Of a DNA stretch of 64,000 nt, positions 7,960-19,218 are shown piece after piece. Source of the stretch: VRUE01 sp963824705 (lineage in GTDB: Bacteria; Actinomycetota; Thermoleophilia; Solirubrobacterales; 70-9); assembly GCA_963824705.1 (NCBI GenBank), contig CAWGQE010000003.1, positions 1,860,001 to 1,924,000 of the forward strand. Reading direction: 5' to 3'. Below the pieces are notes generated by a model. The model had not been told where the DNA came from, searched no databases, and saw nothing but the letters and a program-made list of their open reading frames with translations. The position numbers and the translations under genes are program-made. Position 1 is the first letter of the stretch. Every line of letters begins with the position of its first letter.

Positions 7960-8826
7960 TCAGGGCGCGCTGGCGCCGACGATCCAGGTGGAGGCCGGGG
8001 CAATCACACCGTCGGGGCCGTCGAACTCGGCAAGCGCCTCGCGCAGATCAGCGGCGATCTTCGGGCGGATCTCCTCGACGCGGTCCCCCCAGAGCCGCAG
8101 CACCTCTCCCGCCGGGCCCAGCGACATGTTGAACTCGACCGCGTGCTCGAGGTCGTTGCCGATCTTGATCGGCAGGTCGCAGCGCCGCAGCGAGATCCCC
8201 TCGAAGCCGGCGATCGAGAGCTGCTCGCTCACCGTATCGGCGTCAGCCATCGAGAACGGCCCCGGCCCGCAGGTCGGCTCGTCGGTCTCCTCGGGACGCT
8301 CGAGGTACCCCTCGACGACCTGCTCCGCGCGGTTCAGCCAGGCGTTGTCCAGCTTGCGCCGCCAGACGATCGCGCAGAACCGCCCGCCGGGCGCCAATGC
8401 CGATCGCACGTTGCTCAGCGCCTGCACAGGGTTGGCGAAGAACATGATTCCCATGCGCGAGAAGGCATAGTCGAAGCGCTGCTCGAACTCGGTCACTTGA
8501 ACGTCCGCCGCCATGAAGTTGACGTTCTCCAGGCCGGTATCCGCCAGATCCCGACGGGCCTCCTCGATGAAGGGCTCCGAGACGTCGACCCCAACCGCCT
8601 CGCCGTCGGGATCGACCAGCGCCGCTATCCGCTGCGTCGTGTCCCCGAAGCCACAGCCGATGTCGAGGGCTCTGTCGCCAGGCCGAGGCGGATGAACCTC
8701 CAGCGCCTCCTCCCCGTGCGCGCCCAGACCGGCCGTGACCAGGCCGCGAAACTGGACGAAGCGGTCGAAGAGCGGCCCGCTCCAAGCGTCGGTCGCCTCC
8801 CTATTGGATGCCGCGATCAACTCCAT
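7960..8826 (-). CDS. class I SAM-dependent methyltransferase
   Basis: A 288-residue cytosolic methyltransferase of the UbiE/Methyltransf_11/25 type. Motif I is ALDIGCGFGDTTQRIA, followed by AVGVDVSEPFIEEARRD, MAADVQVTEFEQRFDYAFSR and LAPGGRFCAIVWRR. I place the start at MELIAASNREATDAW (8826) because a longer frame from 8868 would run 68 bases into the upstream NTF2-like gene; the chosen start still overlaps it by 26 bases, suggesting coupling. The substrate is unknown. It follows the NTF2-like gene on the minus strand. Confidence 0.85.
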   Translation of the reverse strand: MELIAASNREATDAWSGPLFDRFVQFRGLVTAGLGAHGEEALEVHPPRPGDRALDIGCGFGDTTQRIAALVDPDGEAVGVDVSEPFIEEARRDLADTGLENVNFMAADVQVTEFEQRFDYAFSRMGIMFFANPVQALSNVRSALAPGGRFCAIVWRRKLDNAWLNRAEQVVEGYLERPEETDEPTCGPGPFSMADADTVSEQLSIAGFEGISLRRCDLPIKIGNDLEHAVEFNMSLGPAGEVLRLWGDRVEEIRPKIAADLREALAEFDGPDGVIAPASTWIVGASAP

Positions 8827-9211
8827 CGCGTAGATGGTACGCCTGCCAAGCGGCCTCACGGTCTTCAAAGGGACGCCAGCTGCGCACCCGATGATCGTGC
8901 AGCTCGAAGAGCCAGGCTATCTCATCCTCCCCGGCCGCCGAGCCATCCTCGTCCCAGCGCCACACCCTTCTGATCAGCGCCAGCGCCGACCCACGGCCGG
9001 ACTCGGTCCCGTCCTCGAAGAGCTCGTCCAGCTCGATCGTCTGCTGCACCCCGCCGGAAGCCCGGGTCGCCCAGAGCCGAGCCGCGTCGCGACCCTTCCG
9101 CAAGCCCTTCATCGAATGCAGCTCAATCCCCGCATCGAGCACCCCAACAAACGCGTCAAGGTCCCGCTCGTTGAAGCTCCGGATGAACTCTCTAACTGGA
9201 TCGTGGATCAC
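8801..9211 (-). CDS. NTF2-like / SnoaL-type domain protein
   Basis: A 136-residue single-domain protein whose pattern (VREFIRSFNERDLDAFVGVL, DAGIELHSMKGLRKGRDAAR, then beta strands ending DHRVRSWRPFEDREAAWQAY) fits the NTF2/SnoaL cone fold. Members are enzymes, ligand binders or unknown; no catalytic residue can be assigned here. The 3' end overlaps the start of the methyltransferase gene. Upstream lies the family C inverted repeat separating it from secA. Confidence 0.72.
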   Translation of the reverse strand: MIHDPVREFIRSFNERDLDAFVGVLDAGIELHSMKGLRKGRDAARLWATRASGGVQQTIELDELFEDGTESGRGSALALIRRVWRWDEDGSAAGEDEIAWLFELHDHRVRSWRPFEDREAAWQAYHLRDGVDRGIQ

Positions 9212-9221
9212 GAGCGCTGGT

Positions 9222-9339
9222 CAAGAGCCCATCCGGTAGGGGTGGAACGTCTTGTACTTTTTCGTCGACACCCTCGGGCGCCAGCCCGACCGCGATCCAC
9301 CGAAAAAGTTAAGTGGAACCCCTGCCGGATGGGCTCTTG
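9222..9339. repeat. inverted-repeat element, family C copy 1
   Basis: Outer arms CAAGAGCCCATCCGG (9222-9236) and 9325-9339 are perfectly complementary. They are followed inward by a G.T pair and AGGGGT/ACCCCT, then a conserved single-stranded stretch GGAACGTCTTGT, an inner stem ACTTTTTCG/CGAAAAAGT and a small GGGC...GCCC hairpin at the tip. The second copy (37764-37879) shares the core almost base for base while the outer arms differ with compensating changes. It begins seven bases after the secA stop and ends ten bases before the NTF2-like start (minus strand). Confidence 0.85.
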
Positions 9340-9345
9340 GTGATC

Positions 9346-12186
<2,841 letters not shown>

Positions 12187-12209
12187 CTCTCAAGGGTAGC
12201 TGTCTCGGG

Positions 12210-12316
12210 CAGAGAGATCGGGTGTCCCCTCAGAGGAACTTGTGAGCCGCTGGGAAAAGGGCGCCTCCGCCCGGAATCCGACGCGGGTTCCGTCGAGGGG
12301 ACACCCGATCTCTCTG
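12210..12316. repeat. inverted-repeat element, family B copy 2
   Basis: A perfect 22-base inverted repeat (12210-12231 and 12295-12316; arm begins CAGAGAGATCGGGTGTCCCC) encloses a 63-base centre containing GGAACTTGTGAGCC, GGGCGCC and CGGGTT in the same order as copy 1 (3347-3445, which is in the opposite orientation). It lies between hpf (stop at 12332) and the secA start (12186), so it could end hpf transcription or shape the secA leader. Confidence 0.83.
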
Positions 12317-12331
12317 TCGGTGGAGCTCAGC

Positions 12332-12685
12332 TCACGCTTCTGCGGTGCGGCCGCGGACCTGATTCACGAGCTTGCGGGTGCGGCTGCGCTTGCGGCGCTT
12401 CTCGCGGTGCTTCTTGACTTGGCGGCGGATGTCCTCGGCAAGTTCGTGGACGCTGTGGGCCATCTCCGGCGCGCACTCCTTCGCGTGCAGCGTCACGCCT
12501 TTCAGCCGCAAGGTCGCCTCGGCTACTTGGCTGTCAGCGATCGCGGGGTTGCGCTCTTCCCAGACCGTCACTTCAAGCGTCGCCAGCTCAGAGACCTGCC
12601 TGCCAACGCGGCGAAATCGCTTGAAGATGTGTTCCCGCAGCTCGTCATCGATCTCGACGTTGCGCCCACGCACCTCAATCCGCAT
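12332..12685 (-). CDS. hpf: ribosome hibernation-promoting factor, short form
   Basis: Sigma-54 modulation/S30EA family protein that binds the 30S decoding centre to silence idle ribosomes. The 117 residues start MRIEVRGRNVEIDDELREHI with the family beta-alpha-beta pattern (LEVTVWEERNP, VAEATLRLKGVTLHAKE, MAHSVHELAEDIRRQVKKHR) and end in a basic tail KKHREKRRKRSRTRK. The C-terminal dimerisation domain of long HPF, usual in actinobacteria, is absent. It sits between the comF-like gene and secA, a gene order often seen in bacteria. Confidence 0.9.
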   Translation of the reverse strand: MRIEVRGRNVEIDDELREHIFKRFRRVGRQVSELATLEVTVWEERNPAIADSQVAEATLRLKGVTLHAKECAPEMAHSVHELAEDIRRQVKKHREKRRKRSRTRKLVNQVRGRTAEA

Positions 12686-12761
12686 ATTGGCCTCCTCTGT
12701 CTGGGTCTACATCGATGCTACGCCGCTACCCGGTCCACGACAAGTGGAACTTCTACGGATG

Positions 12762-13385
12762 TCACAAGCGCCTCGTGAACGTGATCGCTGTGACCCGGAT
12801 GGCGCCGGCTGAGCGCAAGGCGCGGGCGCAGGATGAGAGCGTGGCGCCGGTTGTGAGCACGTCGTCGATGAGCAGGACGCTGCGGGGGACTTGGCCGCGG
12901 GCTTGGATCAGTGGTGGGTGGCCTATGCGCTCCGAGCGGCGCTTGCCCACCTGACGACCGCCTCCCCTGCGGGCCAGGCAAGCCTGGACGGGCAGCTCGG
13001 TTCGCTCGGCCAGTGCTGTCGCTATCTCGGCCGCCGGGTCGAAGCCGCGGAGGGCCGAGCGCAAGGGTGCGGTTGGGACGGGGACGATCGTGCCGCTCAA
13101 GATCGTGCTGGGCGCAAGCCACTGGATGCGGTCGGCGATCAAGTCGGCGACGGGAAGCAGGCGACGGAACTTGAGTGCCGCCACCAAGTCGCGGGCGACG
13201 CCCCCATGGGAGGCTGAAGACCAAGCTCGGTCCAGCCCTGGAGCGCCCCCGCCCTCCAGCGGGTCGGCTTCGGCAAGCCGTCGCGAGCAGCGCGTGCAGA
13301 GCGTCGCCTCGGGGCGGCAGGTCCGGCCGCAGGCTGCGCAGAGCGGCGGGACGATGGCCGTGGCAACCGCGTGGAGGAGCTTCAT
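12762..13385 (-). CDS. ComF-family phosphoribosyltransferase-like protein
   Basis: A 207-residue ComF/GntX relative: an N-terminal zinc-ribbon with CAACGR and CTRCSRR (Cys near 17, 20, 32, 35) and a C-terminal phosphoribosyltransferase fold whose PRPP loop reads VLLIDDVLTTGATLSSC. ComF proteins act in DNA uptake in competent bacteria, but many homologues have no proven role. The ATG at 13385 (MKLLHAVATAIVPPLCAACG) places the ribbon at the expected distance. Hpf follows 76 bases downstream. No other competence gene is in the window. Confidence 0.87.
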   Translation of the reverse strand: MKLLHAVATAIVPPLCAACGRTCRPEATLCTRCSRRLAEADPLEGGGAPGLDRAWSSASHGGVARDLVAALKFRRLLPVADLIADRIQWLAPSTILSGTIVPVPTAPLRSALRGFDPAAEIATALAERTELPVQACLARRGGGRQVGKRRSERIGHPPLIQARGQVPRSVLLIDDVLTTGATLSSCARALRSAGAIRVTAITFTRRL

Positions 13386-13405
13386 GGCCCGATCGTCCGG
13401 GCCCG

Positions 13406-13426
13406 CGGCGCGCGTGTGGCGCGCCG
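13406..13426. terminator. GC-rich hairpin 3' of nucleotidyltransferase gene
   Basis: CGGCGCGC, five bases, then GCGCGCCG forms a perfect 8-bp stem in the 56-base gap between the nucleotidyltransferase stop and the comF-like start (both minus strand). There is no T-run, so a terminator role is only plausible. Confidence 0.4.
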
Positions 13427-13441
13427 AATGTCAATTCTTCG

Positions 13442-14452
13442 TCAAGCCTCTTGCGCGTGAGCCGCGATGCCGCCTACCAGGATCGACCTCGGTGGCAGCT
13501 CGGTCCCCTCGAGCAGGATCGAGTCGCGGACGATCGAGCCGTCGCCGATCCGGCAGCCCTCACCGACGATCGCAGGACCCTCGATCCGCACGTCGGCGCC
13601 GATCTCCACCTCGCTCCCGACCAGGACGGGCGCGGTCACCTCGACGCCGTCGAGCGAGCTTGCCGCCCGCACGCCCTCGGAGACCTGCGGCGCGCCGGGC
13701 TCCACCCCGACCGCGCCGTGCAGCGCGTCGAGGTTGCCCTGGCGCAGCTCGTCGAGGTTGCCGATGTCGTTCCAGTAGGCGTCGATCTCGTGCGAGTAGA
13801 AGGGCACATCAGCCTCGAGCAACGCTGGGAAGACGTCCTTTGCCCAGTCGGCGAACTCGGGCGGGTCGTCGGGGCCGGCGTCGTTGCTCGTCCCCGGCGC
13901 GGGAAAGTAGTCGAAGACCTCGGCACGGAACATGTAGATGCAGGTATTGGCCAGGTCGGAGAGCGCCTCGGCGGGGTCGGGCTTCTCTTGGAAGCCCTGG
14001 ATCCGCCCGTCGCCCGCGGCGATCACGACGCCGAACTGGTCGGTGTCGGCAACTCGTTTGGTCGCCATCGTGACCAGGCCGTCGTGGGATTCGTGGAACT
14101 CGCGCATCGCCGTGAAGTCGATGTCGGTGAGCGCATCTCCGGCGACGACGAGAAACGAGTCGCCGAGGAAGTCGGCGACGTTACGAACCCCGCCGGCGGT
14201 CCCCAGCAGCTGCTCCTCGTGGCTGTAGGAGAGCTCCAGGCCAAGGTCCGAGCCGTCGCCGAAGTGGCCTTCGATCAGCTCCGGGAACCAGTGCAGGTTG
14301 GCGATCGCCTCGCGGAACCCGTGTCGAGCAAGCAAGCGGGCCGCGTGCTCCATCACCGGCCGGTTGAGCACCGGCACCATCGGCTTCGGCATCCCGTAGG
14401 TGATCGGTCGCAGGCGGGTGCCGAGCCCCGCTGCGAGGATCATCGCCTTCAT
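13442..14452 (-). CDS. sugar-1-phosphate nucleotidyltransferase with C-terminal beta-helix
   Basis: The protein (336 aa) begins MKAMILAAGLGTRLRPITYG, the nucleotide-binding loop of the NDP-sugar pyrophosphorylase family. GDALTDIDF carries the metal-binding Asp, FQEKP is the sugar site, and YWNDIGNLDEL follows. After about residue 245 come hexapeptide repeats (VLVGSEVEIGADVRIEGPAI) forming a left-handed beta-helix. A longer frame to 14563 would read backward through the end of ahcY, so ATG 14452 is preferred. Similarity is greatest to mannose-1-phosphate guanylyltransferases, but GTP versus UTP/TTP use cannot be fixed here. It follows ahcY by 19 bases. Confidence 0.88.
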   Translation of the reverse strand: MKAMILAAGLGTRLRPITYGMPKPMVPVLNRPVMEHAARLLARHGFREAIANLHWFPELIEGHFGDGSDLGLELSYSHEEQLLGTAGGVRNVADFLGDSFLVVAGDALTDIDFTAMREFHESHDGLVTMATKRVADTDQFGVVIAAGDGRIQGFQEKPDPAEALSDLANTCIYMFRAEVFDYFPAPGTSNDAGPDDPPEFADWAKDVFPALLEADVPFYSHEIDAYWNDIGNLDELRQGNLDALHGAVGVEPGAPQVSEGVRAASSLDGVEVTAPVLVGSEVEIGADVRIEGPAIVGEGCRIGDGSIVRDSILLEGTELPPRSILVGGIAAHAQEA

Positions 14453-14471
14453 CGAGTCGGGTGCCCTGGGA

Positions 14472-15890
<1,419 letters not shown>

Positions 15891-15940
15891 CGAATCCCTT
15901 TCAGTCTCTATTGGTCCCGGCGAAGGATACGTAGAAAGCG

Positions 15941-16918
15941 TCAGCCGGACAGAGAGGCCTTGAGCCGGTCGATCGCCTCGATCGGCAGCGGCTCGACCCC
16001 GTGGACCGCGGCCAGCTCGAGCGAGACCAGGTCGCCGAGCATCACCGTCCAGAGCAAGCGCTCGGTGCGGCTCTCGCCCGCCGCCTCGATACGGACCGCG
16101 GTAGCTCCGTCGCGTTCGACCTCTGCCGCGGTCAGCTCGAAGCGCAGCTGCTCACGTGGGTGCTGGTCGCGGTCTTCTAGCAGGACAGCGGCTAGCTGGG
16201 CGGCGCTTGGCGCCTCCCAGATGCAGATCTCGTTGTGGTTGGCCTCCGGCAACTCCGAGGAGAAGGCAGGGAGCTTCGCGTTCTCGTTGATCTGCGTCTT
16301 CCAGCGCCGCGCCACGGCAGCGGTCGGACCGGCGCCGTAGACGACCGGCACCCGCTCCCCTATCGCGCCGGCGACCTCGGCGGCACGGTGGCAGAGGTCG
16401 TCACGGCCAGCCTCGAGGAAGCTTGCCGCGGCCTCGATCTCTTCCGCGATGCGCGGCGCGATACCGGCGGCGGCGGCAACCTCGAGCGCGCAGACCAGCA
16501 TGTAGGCGACGGCGGTGCGCGGCGCCGGCAGCAGGCCGGGCAGACCGATCACCGAGACGCCGGCGGCGCGGGCGCTCTCGGCCAGAGCGCCGCCGGTGCC
16601 GGCGACGACGCGGCGCGCACCAAGGGCCTCGGCGGCAGCGAAGCAGGCCAAGGTCTCCTCGGTTTCGCCCGAGTAGCTGGAGCAGAGCACCGTCCACTCG
16701 GGGCCGGCCCAGCTCGGCAGCCCGTACCCGCGCACGGTGAGCAGCGGCCCGGTGAGCCGCTCGCCGAGCGCTGCAGCGGCGAGATCGCCGCCGATCGCCG
16801 AGCCACCCATGCCGCAGACGAGGAGCCCGGCGGACTCGGCCCGCTCCAGCCGGGCGGACTCGACCCTCCAGAGAGCGTCGCGAAGGTGATCGGGGATTGC
16901 CAGGACGTCGTCGAGCAT
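15941..16918 (-). CDS. bifunctional phosphoglucose/phosphomannose isomerase
   Basis: A 325-residue SIS-domain isomerase of the archaeal/actinobacterial PGI/PMI type, interconverting fructose-6-P with glucose-6-P and mannose-6-P. Visible motifs are VCGMGGSAIGGDLAAAAL near residue 35, CSSYSGETEETLACFAAAE near 80, YGAGPTAAVARRWKTQINEN near 193 and the catalytic ELPEANHNEI near 220. Its ATG overlaps the stop of the upstream nucleotidyltransferase gene (TGATG). Together they supply mannose-6-P and an activated sugar for envelope glycans. Confidence 0.9.
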   Translation of the reverse strand: MLDDVLAIPDHLRDALWRVESARLERAESAGLLVCGMGGSAIGGDLAAAALGERLTGPLLTVRGYGLPSWAGPEWTVLCSSYSGETEETLACFAAAEALGARRVVAGTGGALAESARAAGVSVIGLPGLLPAPRTAVAYMLVCALEVAAAAGIAPRIAEEIEAAASFLEAGRDDLCHRAAEVAGAIGERVPVVYGAGPTAAVARRWKTQINENAKLPAFSSELPEANHNEICIWEAPSAAQLAAVLLEDRDQHPREQLRFELTAAEVERDGATAVRIEAAGESRTERLLWTVMLGDLVSLELAAVHGVEPLPIEAIDRLKASLSG

Positions 16919-17901
16919 CAGCTCGAGAGTCTTTCGCCCTCGGCGGCGACTGCTCCTTCAATGACCGCGTCGGGAGGCACCTCGGCTCGCGGCGAGAGGA
17001 TCGAGTCGATGACGCGCGCGTTCTCGCCGACCGTGCAGTCGTCGAGGACGACCGACCCCAAGACCTGCGCCCCCGCCCCAACCCGGCAACCCGGCCCGAT
17101 CACGGCCTGTGGCCCGATCTGCGCCGCCCCGTCGACCTGCGCGCCGGGATCGACCAGGATGCCCTCGCCGGTGGGCTCGACCCGGGTCTCGACGCGGCCC
17201 TCGAGGATGTCCCAGCTCGCCTGCCGATAACGCTCGGGGGTGCCGATGTCCACCCAGTAGCCGTCGAGGAGCAGGCCGTGCAACCCCTCGCCGACCAGGC
17301 GCGGGAACACGTCGCGCTCGATCGAGACGTTCTCGCCGGGCGCAATCAGATCGAGCACGGAGCGCTGCAGCACGTACATCCCCGCGTTGACCTCGCCCGG
17401 CTTGCGCTCCCCCGTCTTCTCGAGGAACTCGAGCACCGCGCCACCGTCGTCGCTATGGACCAAGCCAAAGGCCGAGGAGTCCTCGACCGGATGCAGGCCG
17501 ATCGTCGCCGCGGCGTTCCAGTCCTGGTGCGCCCGCAAGAGCGCGCTCAGGTCGAGGTCGGTGAGCACGTCGCCGTTGAGAGCGAGGAAGCGATCCTCGA
17601 GCTCATCTCCCAGCGCGTCGGCGGCGAAGCGGATCGCCCCAGCGGTGCCCAGCGGCTCGGGCTCGGCGACGTAGCGGATCCGCACCCCGGCACGGTCCTC
17701 CTCGCCGCTCAGCGCCGCCTCCAAAACGTCGGGCAGGAAGCCGCAAGCGAGCACCACTTCGGTCACCCCGTGCCCCGCCAGCCACTCGATCATGTAGGCG
17801 AGGAAGGGCCGGTCGACGAGGGTCAGCGCCGGCTTCGGCACGTTCGCGGTGAGGGGCCTCAACCGAGTCCCTTCGCCGCCCACTAAGACAATCGCTTGCA
17901 T
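16918..17901 (-). CDS. NDP-sugar synthase, mannose-1-phosphate guanylyltransferase-like
   Basis: A 327-residue nucleotidyltransferase: MQAIVLVGGEGTRLRPLTAN, EPLGTAGAIRFA, LNGDVLTDLDL, FLEKTGERKPGEVNAGMYVL and GYWVDIGTPERYRQASWDIL, then a short beta-helix domain (GAQVDGAAQIGPQAVIGPGC). The pattern is that of GDP-mannose pyrophosphorylases. It is a second paralogue within 4 kb of the one at 13442. It overlaps the PGI/PMI start by one base and follows the UDP-sugar dehydrogenase gene by three bases. Confidence 0.9.
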   Translation of the reverse strand: MQAIVLVGGEGTRLRPLTANVPKPALTLVDRPFLAYMIEWLAGHGVTEVVLACGFLPDVLEAALSGEEDRAGVRIRYVAEPEPLGTAGAIRFAADALGDELEDRFLALNGDVLTDLDLSALLRAHQDWNAAATIGLHPVEDSSAFGLVHSDDGGAVLEFLEKTGERKPGEVNAGMYVLQRSVLDLIAPGENVSIERDVFPRLVGEGLHGLLLDGYWVDIGTPERYRQASWDILEGRVETRVEPTGEGILVDPGAQVDGAAQIGPQAVIGPGCRVGAGAQVLGSVVLDDCTVGENARVIDSILSPRAEVPPDAVIEGAVAAEGERLSS

Positions 17902-17904
17902 ACG

Positions 17905-19218
17905 TCAGTCGGCGGTTGCCGCCGACGGCGCATCGACCGGCGCCCTGCCGATCCCCTCATATTCGAAGCCTGCAGCCTGGAGCACCTTCGGATCGAGGAA
18001 GTTGCGCCCGTCGACCAGCAGCGGCCGCGCCATCCTGCTTGCGGCCTCGGACCAGTCCAGCTCGGCGAACTCGGGCCACTCGGTGACCAGCACAGCCGCG
18101 TCGGCGCCGGTGAGCGCCTCCAGGGCCGAGTCGCAGAGCTCGACGCCGTCGAGCAGGTCGCGTGCCGGACCGGCCGCGACCGGATCGTAGGCCGCGACCT
18201 CTGCCCCTTCGCCCTGCAGTCGCGCCGACAGCACGAGGCTCGACGCCTCGCGCATGTCGTCGGTCTGCGGCTTGAAGGCGAGGCCGAGCAGCGCCACCCG
18301 GCGCCCGACCAAGGAGTCCAGATGGCCGACCAGCTTCTGCACCACGCGGCGCTTCTGCAGCTCGTTCACCTCGATCACCGCGTTGAGCAACTGGAAGTGG
18401 TAGCCGGTGTTGCCGGCCAGCATCTTCAGCGCGCTCACGTCCTTGGGGAAGCAGCTGCCCCCGTAGCCGATCCCGGCGCGCAGGAACGAAGGGCCGATGC
18501 GCTGGTCGAGCCCCATGCCCCGGGCGACCTCGCCGACGTCGGCGCCGACCTCCTCGCAGACGTTGGCGATCTCGTTGACGAAGGAGATCTTGGTCGCGAG
18601 GAAGGCGTTGGAGGCGAGCTTGATCATCTCGGCGCTGGCGACGTCGGTGTGGACGATCTCTCCCCCCAGCGGCTCATAGAGGCCGGCGACGGCGTCGCCG
18701 CCGGCCCGGTCGCCCGCATCGGCGCCGATCACGACGCGGTCGGGGTGGAGGAAGTCGGCGACCGCCGAGCCCTCCTTGAGGAACTCGGGACAGGAGACGT
18801 AGGCGAGTCCAGGGCGGTCGCGACGGATCGCCTCACCGGTGCCGGCCGGCACGGTGCTCTTCATGATCAGCACGTGCCCGCCATCGGCGGGCAGCTCCTC
18901 GACCACGGCGCGGACCCGGGAGAGGTCGGCGTCGCCGGAGCGGGTCGGCGGCGTGTCGACGCAGACGAAGAGCAATTTGGCCGAAGCGAGCAGCTCGTCC
19001 ATGTCGGTGGTGAAGGTGAGCCGCTCGGCGTTGCGCTCGAGCAGGTCGTCGAGCTCCGGCTCGTGGATCGTCGTCTCACCCCGCGAGAGCGCGGCGACCT
19101 TCTCCGGGAGGATGTCGCGGGCGACGACCCGGTGGCCAAGATCGGCGAAGCAGGCCGCCGTCACCAGGCCGACCCAGCCCACGCCGATCACGCCGATCGG
19201 CTCTCTGCTCTCCATCAT
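17905..19218 (-). CDS. UDP-glucose/GDP-mannose dehydrogenase family protein
   Basis: A 437-residue NAD-dependent dehydrogenase oxidising a nucleotide sugar twice to the uronic acid. It has the N-terminal Rossmann loop IGVIGVGWVGLVTAACFADL, CVDTPPTRSG, MKSTVPAGTGEAI, CPEFLKEGSA, the substrate-binding ASNAFLATKISFVNEIANVC and the catalytic cysteine in GIGYGGSCFPKDV, then the C-terminal domain GLAFKPQTDDMREASS. UDP-glucose 6-dehydrogenase is the likeliest activity; GDP-mannose is possible given the neighbours. It overlaps the LCP gene by ATGA. Confidence 0.92.
   Translation of the reverse strand: MMESREPIGVIGVGWVGLVTAACFADLGHRVVARDILPEKVAALSRGETTIHEPELDDLLERNAERLTFTTDMDELLASAKLLFVCVDTPPTRSGDADLSRVRAVVEELPADGGHVLIMKSTVPAGTGEAIRRDRPGLAYVSCPEFLKEGSAVADFLHPDRVVIGADAGDRAGGDAVAGLYEPLGGEIVHTDVASAEMIKLASNAFLATKISFVNEIANVCEEVGADVGEVARGMGLDQRIGPSFLRAGIGYGGSCFPKDVSALKMLAGNTGYHFQLLNAVIEVNELQKRRVVQKLVGHLDSLVGRRVALLGLAFKPQTDDMREASSLVLSARLQGEGAEVAAYDPVAAGPARDLLDGVELCDSALEALTGADAAVLVTEWPEFAELDWSEAASRMARPLLVDGRNFLDPKVLQAAGFEYEGIGRAPVDAPSAATAD

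Noticed and set aside
15891..15940. Possible SAH riboswitch upstream of ahcY
   Set aside because: Only 50 bases separate ahcY from the upstream gene, and no conserved aptamer core is seen.
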